Shown here piece after piece: positions 6,499 to 12,723 of a stretch of 12,723 bases of DNA (its first letter is position 1; every line of letters begins with the position of its first letter). Made by a program: the position numbers and the translations under genes. The DNA is from Actinobacteria bacterium ATB1 (GTDB lineage: Bacteria > Actinomycetota > Acidimicrobiia > UBA2766): assembly GCA_021404985.1 (NCBI GenBank), contig QWHP01000158.1:1-12723 (forward strand), written 5' to 3'. The notes under the pieces were generated by a model, which did no database searches, was not told where the DNA came from, and saw only the letters and a list, made by a program, of their open reading frames with translations.

Positions 6499-7023
6499 AT
6501 GCGTTCCGCCAGTGCCTGCCGTGACGATACCGTGAGGCGGCTGTGTCGGCTCTGCCCGTTCCGGCCCCTGCAGCTGCCTCGCCCCCCCGTTTCTCCGGGC
6601 GCTTCTTCGCCGCCCAGCGAAGACGCCGAGGCGTTGAGAACTCGCTCGCCCGAACCGTGGACGACCCTCGCAAGGCATGGCGTCGCCAGCGCCGCCCGAA
6701 GCGTGGGCTGCTCCGTGCGCACGTTTCGCCGGCGCTATCGGGTCAACGGCGCCTCGCCGGGAGCGACCGCTCGGCTCATCCGGGCCTCGTGGCTCCTTCG
6801 TCTCCTTGCAAGCGGCACGCCCGTGGCAAAGGCGGCACCTTGCCTCGGCCTGTCGTCGGCTGCTGCGTTGACGCGCTTCTCACTCTCAGTCCTCGGCGAG
6901 CGTCCTGGGGTTGTACGCGGCCTCCTCCTGCGCTGTGTCGGGACTTGCAGGCACAGCGACCGGGACGGACTTACCACTTTCGGCCACGGCCTTGACGAGG
7001 CCATCTCGCCGTCCCCAGATTGA
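6499..7023 (+). CDS. AraC-type helix-turn-helix protein with minimal N-terminus (174 aa)
   Basis: ATG 6499 has GGAG (6488-6491) 7 bases upstream. Residues about 58-141 align by eye with the AraC/XylS DNA-binding domain. The first HTH is in VASAARSVGCSVRTFRRRYR, followed by GASPGATARLIRASWLLRLLASG (the 'spkrylrrlRl..A..lL' linker). The second HTH is in PVAKAAPCLGLSSAAALTRF, followed by LGERPGVVRG ('fGvtPs.fR'). The usual sensor domain is missing: residues 1-55 are short, Pro- and Cys-rich and probably disordered. The usual 'GFsd.s.FsRaF' motif reads GLSSAAALTRF, so the second HTH is divergent. It may regulate the RHS gene that begins 120 bases downstream, or the divergent pair; both are inferences. 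Confidence 0.68.
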   Translation: MRSASACRDDTVRRLCRLCPFRPLQLPRPPVSPGASSPPSEDAEALRTRSPEPWTTLARHGVASAARSVGCSVRTFRRRYRVNGASPGATARLIRASWLLRLLASGTPVAKAAPCLGLSSAAALTRFSLSVLGERPGVVRGLLLRCVGTCRHSDRDGLTTFGHGLDEAISPSPD

Positions 7024-7058
7024 ACTCGACTCACCGCCGGAGAAACTTCTTCGCTGGG

Positions 7059-7132
7059 ATCTCTGGCGTGAACAGCCAGAGGTGACCTATGCCGCGCTTC
7101 GGGCCGAAGTGCGAGGTGCGGTCGGACACGAC
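7059..7132 (+). promoter_or_regulatory. leader with three consecutive stem-loops before the RHS gene
   Basis: Stem-loop 1: ATCTCTGGC (7059-7067) pairs with GCCAGAGGT (7075-7083), one G-T pair, 7-base loop. Stem-loop 2: 7093-7100 pairs with 7106-7113 (8 pairs including one G-T, loop GGGCC). Stem-loop 3: GTCG (7121-7124) pairs with CGAC (7129-7132). They fill the gap between the AraC-like gene and the ribosome binding site at 7133. The first could terminate upstream transcription, although no T-run follows. Together they may form a structured leader for the RHS message. Confidence 0.5.
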
Positions 7133-7139
7133 AGGAGGG
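7133..7139 (+). promoter_or_regulatory. strong ribosome binding site deciding the RHS start
   Basis: AGGAGGG lies 3 bases before ATG 7143 (the AGGAGG core ends 4 bases before it), which selects this ATG over the in-frame ATG at 7089. Starting at 7143 also gives a well-formed signal peptide. Confidence 0.8.
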
Positions 7140-7142
7140 TCT

Positions 7143-10100
7143 ATGTCGAAATCCGCGATCCGTGCTTTCTCTGGAAGGAGCACCCCGCTGTGGCAACTGC
7201 TGCTACGTATCGTCTCGCCGGTCGCTATGCTGCTCGTCGCGACCGCGTCGAGCCAGGTGCGGGCCCAGTGCCCGAACGGCGGCCTCCCTGAAGGTGGATG
7301 CACCCTGCCGCCGTCGGCTTGCGGCTGCAACCCGGAAGTGCAGCCGAACCAGTGCTTCCCGGACGCCTCGGGGCCCACCAGCTGGACGGATCCGGACACC
7401 GCCGCGCCAGGCCACACGAGGCAGGCGCGGAGAGCCCTCGAGAGCTCGCTATCCGCCTGCCACCCCGGGACCTTCCCGACCGGGACCCGCCCGAACTGCG
7501 GAAGCTGCTCGGCTCCGCCGTCTGGCGGTCCGGACCCGACCGTGACGCTGCGATTGGCCGGGACTCGGATCCTCGTCGACTACGAGGCCCCGAACCTCTA
7601 CTGCCTCGACACGGGCGACTGGCCGTCGATGTACACGTGCGTCAACGACATCGAGACGCTCTTCAACGGCCCCCGCCTCACCCTCATAGATTCCGGCGGC
7701 TACCCGCTACGGAGGGCGTTCGTCTACTACGAGAAGGGGACATGGGACACGGGGATCGATGTGACGTGCGGAGGGTCGGGCACCTTCGACGCTGCCATCA
7801 AGTACCCCACGACCGGGGCTCCCAAGGTCGACTACGCGGGTCCTCAGCTCCTGACGGCTCCGACGATCTGCCCCCCGCCGGACCGCGGGAAGTGCCCGGC
7901 CGACGGCGGGGGGGGCGCGCCGGCGCCGGGCGTGGGCAAGCCGATCAACGTCGGCTCCGGCGACGTCTCGATGGGCCTCCCGCTCTTCACCCTGGCTCAG
8001 TCCCCGCTCTCGCTGAGTTTCAGCCTCAGCTACCACAGCTCGCAGCCGATCTACCCGTCTCTCGTGCCCAGCCCCGCCGGGGTCGGCTGGATCCACCCCT
8101 TCGCTCAGGTCCTCAAGCCCATCCCGTCGACGAACAGGCTCTTCCACCTCACGGCCGAAGGGGAAGAGCACGAGTACACCCAGAGCGGCGGCGTCTGGAA
8201 CGCCTCACGTCCGGGCGAGCTGCGCGGTACGGTCACGCTCGTCGGCGGCGAGTACCTCCTGACCGACCTCGACGGGACGGTCACCGCGTTCGACGCGGCC
8301 ACAGGCCGCTGGAAGTCCACGACCGACCGGTGGGGCAACGCTCTCACAGCTACATACACCGGATCGGATCTCACGACGATCACAGACTCGGTTGGACGCC
8401 AGCTGACGCTCTCCTACACATCTGGACTGCTGACGCAGATCTCGCTCCCCTCGACCGGCCTCTGGCGCTTCGAATACGCCGGGAACCCTGCCCGTCTCGA
8501 GAGGATCTACGACCCGATCCACACGGGAGGCACAGCCTGGCGGACGCTCGAGTACCAGGCCGACGCGGGAGGAACCGTTCGCCTCCTGACCGCCGTCCGG
8601 GACGAGGTGTCCGCCCTCTTAGAGGGGCACACGTACGAGACCGCCGCCCCCAACCGCGGCCTCAGCTCGTTCGCCCAGGGGAGCAAGGATCTCGTCACCG
8701 TCGAGTACGACGTGCCGATCTCCGGCCAGAGTCAGGTCCGGCACTACCTCACGCCGACCACGAGCCAGACGTCGGTCTTCACCCTGACCTACCAGGGGGG
8801 CCGGTACCTGCCGCTCCAGGTCGACGGGCCGTGCGCCACTTGCGGCGCAGCGGACGGCGATACGCAGCTCATGACCTACGCCGCAGACAATCGCCTTCTC
8901 TCGAAGACCGATGGTGCCGGCCACGTCACGACCTACACCTACGACGGCAACGGAAACGTCCTGACGGCGACCGAGGCTTTCGGGACCGGGCGCGCGCGAA
9001 CGACGACCTACGAGTACACCTATGCGTCCTGGCCCCGCTTCCGGACCAAGGAGATCCTCCCCTCGGTCGTCAAGGCCTCGCCGGCCACGAGGTCGACCAC
9101 GTGGAGCTGGAGCGGCGGAGAGACCGTACTGACCCGGGTCGAGTCCGGGTACCTCGACCCCGCCGACGTCTCGCCGACGACGTACACCTCCACGACCACC
9201 TTCGACGCGGCCCACCGGCTCCTCTCGGTGGACGGCCCGAGGACCGACGTCGTGGACGTAACGAACTACGAGTCCTACGCCACGGGCGACACGCTTCCGC
9301 GCCGGGGGCGGCTCTTCCGCGTTACGGACCCCGCCGGCAACGTCACCACCTTCGACGACTACGACGACTTCGGCACAGCCCGTCATACCGTCGACCCCAA
9401 CAGCGTCCAGACTGATCTCGTGACCGATGGGCAAGGTAGGGTGACGAACCACATCTCACGCAAGCCTGTGGACGACCCGACTGAGCCGCCTGACTACGTC
9501 ACGATGTACGCCTTCGACGGGCGGGACCGCCTCACGTCGACGACTCTCCCCCGCGGCAACGTCATCTCCTATGGATACGAGGACGGCACCAGCCGGCTCC
9601 TCACCACCACTCGCCTCGACTTCTCCTCCAACCAGGTCGAGAGGCTCCAGTACGTCCTGGACGACATGGGGCACACGATCACAGAGAACGCCCAGAGCTG
9701 CGACGTCCCGGCATCCCCCTGCGCGTCCTGGACCACGGCGCGAACGGAGAGCTTCGTGTACGACACGAAGGCACGGCTCTGGCAGGTGACCCACCCCGAT
9801 GCATCGAGCCTCTCGTACACGTATGACACCGACGGGCTCCTCTGGAAGGTCCGCGACGAGCGCCACGTCGATCCGAACGTCATCTACGGGTACGATGAAC
9901 GACACCGGCTCACGTCCGTCACGCAGCTGCAGCCCATTGTCGGCGGGGCGGCACTCCTTACCAGCTACTCCTATGACGCCCACGACAACCTCACGGGCGT
10001 CACGGATCCGAATACAAACTCCACGACGTACGCCTTCGACGACTTCGGCCGCCTCCGCCAGCAGGTCAGTCCGGTCACCGGCACGACGACCTACACCTAC

Positions 10101-11996
10101 GACCTGGGCGGCAACCTGCTGACCTCTACCGACGCTACTAGCGCTACGACGACGCGGACCTACGATGCCGCGGGGCGAATCACTTCGAGCACGTCGACGC
10201 GGTCCGGCTCCACGACGGAGATCGTGACGTACACGTACGACGACAAGGAGGGCTACGGGCGCGGACGTCTGAACACCATGACCGACCCGACCGGCTCAGT
10301 CCTCTACCTCTACGAGCGCCGAGGGCTCCTCCGGCAGGAGAACAGGAGCGTTTCCTACAACCCCTATCTTCAGGGGTACGGCTACGACGCCAACGGCAAC
10401 CGCACGCGCGTTACGTTCCCGTCGGGCCGAGTGGTCGAAACCACCTACGACTTCGCGGACCGGCCGCTATCTGCGGCCGCCTCGGCGCCTGCCGCCCAGC
10501 CCTACGTTGACTCGGCGACCTACGCTCCCTTCGGCCCCCGGCGGACGCTTCAGATGTCGAACGGCACGCTTCAGACCATCACCTACGACGCGTCCTATCG
10601 GCCCATCGGAAACAAGCTCGAGCGGACGCCGTCCGGCCCCGTCCTCTTCGACCAGACGCTTACGCCGGACGCGGCGGGCAACACGACCTCGATCACGGAG
10701 AGCGTGAGCGGGTTCGGAGCCCGCACCTTCGCCTACGACGATCTGAACCGGCTGACGACCGCCAAAGCCCCGAACCTCTGGGGAAACGACTCGACAAACG
10801 GCTACACTTACGACGCCATGGGGAACATGCTGACCCTGCGGCTCGGCGCATCCCGAACGGCCACCTTCGCGTACGCCGGCACGACACCCCTCCTGACGTC
10901 GGTGACGGAAGACGGAACCCCGACCTCGGTCGCGTACGACGCCGCTGGAAACACCACGGAGATCGGCTCGCTGACCCTCGGCTACTCGACGCGGAATCAC
11001 CTCGCGAAGGTCATGCCGGGCCCAAGCTACTCCTATGACGGCACCGGGCTGCGGCGCACGCGGGTTGTGTCGGGCCCGCCGGCGCTCTACCGGCACTTCT
11101 TCTACACGCCCGAGATGCGTCTGCTCTCGGAGACGAACTCCACGTCCGAGACCCCCACGCCGGTCGATGACTACATCTGGTTCGGTGAGACGCCCGTGGC
11201 GCACGTCGCCTTCGGCGGAGGGACTACGGAGTGGTATGCCACGGACACCCTCGGGACGCCCGTCGTCGGCACCAGCTCGTCGGGCCTGATGGCCTTCCAC
11301 CTGCAGCTCGAACCTTATGGCCGCCTCTATGTACCGCTCTACGAAAGGGGGATGCCCCCCCGCCGGATCCTTCGGTACCCGGGGCAGGAGCAGGAGGACG
11401 GGACCACCCCACTCCGGGGGAGGTACTACAACATCTTCCGATGGTACCTGCCGGCGTGGGGAATCTACTCCCAGCCGGACCCGATCGGGCTGCAGGCCAC
11501 TACACGTGCGGTCGGAGGACAGGCTCCCGGCAACCTCTATTCCTATGCCGAAGCTGCTCCGACTGTGAAGTCGGATGTTCTTGGGCTATGCGCGGCGTGC
11601 GACGAGTGCCCTTCTGGGAAGTGGGCGCTGAATCTGCTTCCTGTTGCCACGATCGCAGTGATCGAGGGACGGTCGATCGCATGGGGTACGGCGACATGCC
11701 TGGACAGCCCGAAGACTGTTCGACTCAAGTCGAAGTGCAGACTGGAAGGACTCTACATCGGGGGTGGGCTCGGGTTTGGCGGCTCCACCCCATTCAAGAC
11801 CGGAGCATGTGGCTGTAATTCGCAGGACCTCTTCGCAAGTCCAACGAAGGGGGCGACGTTGAGCTGGGGGCCGTTGGCAATCGACTATGGTGAGTGCGGC
11901 ACCACCGGCGGCATCACGGTCAATTTCGGAGTCAGCCTGTCGTGGAAGGGCGGATGGGCTCGGACTTCTTGCCAGTTCGAAAGGGTGGAGCGATGA
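7143..11996 (+). CDS. Sec-exported RHS/YD-repeat protein with variable C-terminal tip (1617 aa)
   Basis: From ATG 7143 the protein begins with a signal peptide: basic start, hydrophobic core LWQLLLRIVSPVAMLLVAT, probable cleavage after VRA at about residue 39. A Cys- and Gly/Pro-rich region follows. From about residue 265 GKPINVGSGDVSMGLPLF resembles the DUF6531-like entry to RHS shells. YD repeats run from about residue 400 to 1330 (for example TYTYDGNGNVLT, TYTYDLGGNLLT, GYGYDANGNRTR, GYTYDAMGNMLT). The RHS core lies about 1410-1482 (RYPGQEQEDG, GRYYNIFRWY, SQPDPIGL with D1446, and DVLGL with D1478). Residues 1483-1617 are a tip unlike the shell, with nine cysteines and Gly-rich strands (LYIGGGLGFGG). 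RHS shells enclose a C-terminal toxin or effector released by self-cleavage. No PAAR or VgrG-like N-terminus is seen, so export by Sec is likely. The toxic activity of the tip is unknown. Confidence 0.9.
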   Translation: MSKSAIRAFSGRSTPLWQLLLRIVSPVAMLLVATASSQVRAQCPNGGLPEGGCTLPPSACGCNPEVQPNQCFPDASGPTSWTDPDTAAPGHTRQARRALESSLSACHPGTFPTGTRPNCGSCSAPPSGGPDPTVTLRLAGTRILVDYEAPNLYCLDTGDWPSMYTCVNDIETLFNGPRLTLIDSGGYPLRRAFVYYEKGTWDTGIDVTCGGSGTFDAAIKYPTTGAPKVDYAGPQLLTAPTICPPPDRGKCPADGGGGAPAPGVGKPINVGSGDVSMGLPLFTLAQSPLSLSFSLSYHSSQPIYPSLVPSPAGVGWIHPFAQVLKPIPSTNRLFHLTAEGEEHEYTQSGGVWNASRPGELRGTVTLVGGEYLLTDLDGTVTAFDAATGRWKSTTDRWGNALTATYTGSDLTTITDSVGRQLTLSYTSGLLTQISLPSTGLWRFEYAGNPARLERIYDPIHTGGTAWRTLEYQADAGGTVRLLTAVRDEVSALLEGHTYETAAPNRGLSSFAQGSKDLVTVEYDVPISGQSQVRHYLTPTTSQTSVFTLTYQGGRYLPLQVDGPCATCGAADGDTQLMTYAADNRLLSKTDGAGHVTTYTYDGNGNVLTATEAFGTGRARTTTYEYTYASWPRFRTKEILPSVVKASPATRSTTWSWSGGETVLTRVESGYLDPADVSPTTYTSTTTFDAAHRLLSVDGPRTDVVDVTNYESYATGDTLPRRGRLFRVTDPAGNVTTFDDYDDFGTARHTVDPNSVQTDLVTDGQGRVTNHISRKPVDDPTEPPDYVTMYAFDGRDRLTSTTLPRGNVISYGYEDGTSRLLTTTRLDFSSNQVERLQYVLDDMGHTITENAQSCDVPASPCASWTTARTESFVYDTKARLWQVTHPDASSLSYTYDTDGLLWKVRDERHVDPNVIYGYDERHRLTSVTQLQPIVGGAALLTSYSYDAHDNLTGVTDPNTNSTTYAFDDFGRLRQQVSPVTGTTTYTYDLGGNLLTSTDATSATTTRTYDAAGRITSSTSTRSGSTTEIVTYTYDDKEGYGRGRLNTMTDPTGSVLYLYERRGLLRQENRSVSYNPYLQGYGYDANGNRTRVTFPSGRVVETTYDFADRPLSAAASAPAAQPYVDSATYAPFGPRRTLQMSNGTLQTITYDASYRPIGNKLERTPSGPVLFDQTLTPDAAGNTTSITESVSGFGARTFAYDDLNRLTTAKAPNLWGNDSTNGYTYDAMGNMLTLRLGASRTATFAYAGTTPLLTSVTEDGTPTSVAYDAAGNTTEIGSLTLGYSTRNHLAKVMPGPSYSYDGTGLRRTRVVSGPPALYRHFFYTPEMRLLSETNSTSETPTPVDDYIWFGETPVAHVAFGGGTTEWYATDTLGTPVVGTSSSGLMAFHLQLEPYGRLYVPLYERGMPPRRILRYPGQEQEDGTTPLRGRYYNIFRWYLPAWGIYSQPDPIGLQATTRAVGGQAPGNLYSYAEAAPTVKSDVLGLCAACDECPSGKWALNLLPVATIAVIEGRSIAWGTATCLDSPKTVRLKSKCRLEGLYIGGGLGFGGSTPFKTGACGCNSQDLFASPTKGATLSWGPLAIDYGECGTTGGITVNFGVSLSWKGGWARTSCQFERVER
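11589..11993 (+). other. RHS C-terminal tip domain (candidate polymorphic toxin)
   Basis: This is the part of the RHS gene after the DVLGL motif, about 135 codons. It opens with CAACDEC, contains LLPVATIAVIEG, the Gly-rich LYIGGGLGFGG, GACGC, SWGPLAIDYGECG and ITVNFGVSLSWKGG. The composition suggests a small disulfide-linked beta-rich domain. No nuclease, ADP-ribosyltransferase or deaminase signature is recognised. By hand count about 29% of its codons end in A/T, against about 5% in a 60-codon sample of the shell. A membrane partner protein suggests that the target is the envelope. Confidence 0.55.
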
Positions 11997-12331
11997 CCGG
12001 TCGTCCAGTTTCCATGCTTGGCCGTCTGAGCCTCCTCATAGCGACGGCCGTGCCCGTTGCCTTCGTAGTCCTGCTTGTATTCGGGTCTGACGAGAAGTGG
12101 ATGTCCTTCGACATTGTGACCCGCACAAGTGCGTTCGTGCTCGCGTTCTCGACTCTCGTTCTGGCTTACTACGAGTGGCTGATCGCTCGAAATCTGGCCC
12201 TCTCGAAAGAGACGAAGACCCTCTGGGCTGTAGTCGTCTTCGTTGCAGGTCCGTTCGGCCAAATCGCGTACTTTCTGAAGTACGTCCTCCACAGCCCGCC
12301 CTCGATGCCGCGAGGTAGCCATGACGTCTGA
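11993..12331 (+). CDS. three-helix membrane protein, probable immunity protein of the RHS tip (112 aa)
   Basis: ATG 11993 overlaps the RHS stop in an ATGA arrangement, with the purine-rich AAGGGTGGAG just upstream, so translation is coupled to the RHS gene. Three membrane segments are clear: residues 11-31 (LSLLIATAVPVAFVVLLVFG), 42-62 (TRTSAFVLAFSTLVLAYYEW) and 77-99 (LWAVVVFVAGPFGQIAYFLKY). The W...F..GP...I.YF..Y pattern of the last helix is common in small membrane proteins placed beside polymorphic toxins. About 29% of codons end in A/T, as in the RHS tip. It probably protects the producer against the tip in the inner membrane. The frame could extend upstream to 11894, but the overlap and ribosome binding site favour 11993. 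Confidence 0.75.
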   Translation: MTGRPVSMLGRLSLLIATAVPVAFVVLLVFGSDEKWMSFDIVTRTSAFVLAFSTLVLAYYEWLIARNLALSKETKTLWAVVVFVAGPFGQIAYFLKYVLHSPPSMPRGSHDV

Positions 12332-12723
12332 CGTAACGTTATGGAGCGGTGTCTGCGTGCTCCAGGCCATGAGCCAGCTGAGCGCGCCGGCCTACTGGCC
12401 CGGCACGGGCGCGAAGTGAAGCCCCGGCATGCGGGCCGCGAGGGGCGCGGACGGTGTCCGCGCCATGACCCTCGCACCGGGGCGTGAAGTGGTCCCGGAT
12501 TGTCGACGACGACTACGGGGCCGGAACTGGCGCGGCGCCGCAGCTTTCCTCTCTTTCGCTGCCAGCCGCCGCCGACCGCCGCCGACCTCGCCGGCACCTG
12601 CATGACAGTCGACGGGTTAGCCGCCGAGGTGGAGTTCGATCCTTCCTCGTGTGTCGGTCTCCAGCGCGGCGGGCGCGCGGCGCGGGCCGCGTGGCGACCC
12701 GCGGGGCCACGGCGAGCGCCACG
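12332..12723. other. region without a convincing gene
   Basis: I see no gene that can be supported here. A 48-codon frame from ATG 12341 to TGA 12487 exists, but its product is mostly Arg, Gly and Pro and looks like a by-product of high GC. A perfect tandem duplication of the 10-mer CGCCGCCGAC is at 12567-12586. The stem-loop at 12421-12483 is listed separately. The final 200 bases are extremely G/C-rich and could contain the edge of a gene that continues outside the window. Confidence 0.5.
12421..12483. repeat. 63-base GC-rich imperfect palindrome (stem-loop)
   Basis: The outer arms GCCCCGG (12421-12427) and CCGGGGC (12477-12483) pair perfectly. Middle arms GAGG (12440-12443) and CCTC (12470-12473) pair. 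The inner arms GGCGCGGAC (12444-12452) and GTCCGCGCC (12456-12464) form 9 pairs around a GGT loop. It lies 90 bases after the immunity gene. It could be a REP-like element, a transcription terminator without a U-tract, or the end of a mobile element. Short GTGAAG motifs flank it on both sides (12415-12420 and 12484-12489). Confidence 0.6.

Noticed and set aside
5792..6673. 293-codon minus-strand frame
   Set aside because: It overlaps the double-HTH gene and the AraC-like gene in other frames, is Arg/Pro/Ser-rich, and shows no recognisable domain.
7298..9415. 705-codon plus-strand frame inside the RHS gene
   Set aside because: It is rich in Arg, Pro and Asp with no domain pattern, and lies in another frame of the clearly coding YD-repeat shell; it is a by-product of high GC.
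8619..9452. 277-codon minus-strand frame opposite the RHS gene
   Set aside because: Its Gly/Val/Arg/Asp-rich composition is what antisense of YD-repeat codons gives; no motif and no ribosome binding site.
10467..11300. 277-codon minus-strand frame opposite the RHS gene
   Set aside because: Same Arg/Gly/Val-rich antisense pattern as the other frame opposite the YD repeats.
12341..12487. 48-codon frame after the immunity gene
   Set aside because: The product is almost only Arg, Gly, Pro, Ala and His, it lacks a ribosome binding site, and it runs across the 63-base palindrome.
1..12723. CRISPR array, integron attC sites, complete insertion sequence
   Set aside because: No evenly spaced direct repeats, no matching GTTRRRY/RYYYAAC core pairs and no intact transposase frame with terminal repeats were found by eye.

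Overview
This is a GC-rich bacterial window. The two large flanking genes use G or C at nearly every third codon position. The left-end surface protein (Ig/PKD-like modules, a 'PC..FDTR' beta-rich module, a lamin-tail-like end) and the large Sec-exported RHS/YD-repeat protein fit the accessory genome of an Acidobacteriota-like (for example Thermoanaerobaculia) or Myxococcota-like organism. That placement is inferred from protein style; no rRNA or other marker gene is present.

Layout. (1) 2-1651 (+): the 3' part of a secreted multidomain surface protein. (2) 1641-1969 (+): two very small genes, the first resembling a ribbon-helix-helix protein. (3) 1970-2212: an intergenic stretch with three stem-loops. 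(4) 2213-5148 (+): a compact operon of a small winged-helix-like protein, a two-helix membrane protein and a 716-residue HD phosphohydrolase of the SAMHD1/dGTPase-like (COG1078) type. Its third codon positions are much richer in A/T than those of the flanking large genes, so it looks imported. (5) 5247-5468 (+): a small orphan gene, then a stem-loop between convergent genes. (6) 6195-5500 (-): a double helix-turn-helix protein followed by a 103-residue protein of unknown function. (7) 6196-6498: a divergent intergenic region. (8) 6499-7023 (+): a stripped-down AraC-type DNA-binding protein. (9) 7143-11996 (+): a Sec-exported RHS/YD-repeat protein with a variable C-terminal tip. (10) 11993-12331 (+): a three-helix membrane protein that overlaps the RHS stop codon by 4 bases and is the likely cognate immunity protein. 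(11) 12332-12723: no convincing gene, but a strong 63-base stem-loop.

The two most system-like parts are the wHTH / membrane / HD-hydrolase operon and the RHS tip/immunity pair. The operon resembles a small defence or stress module and matches no named system I can recall. In the RHS pair, codon usage shifts within the RHS gene close to the end of the conserved core, and the downstream gene shares the shifted usage, as expected if tip and immunity gene were exchanged together.
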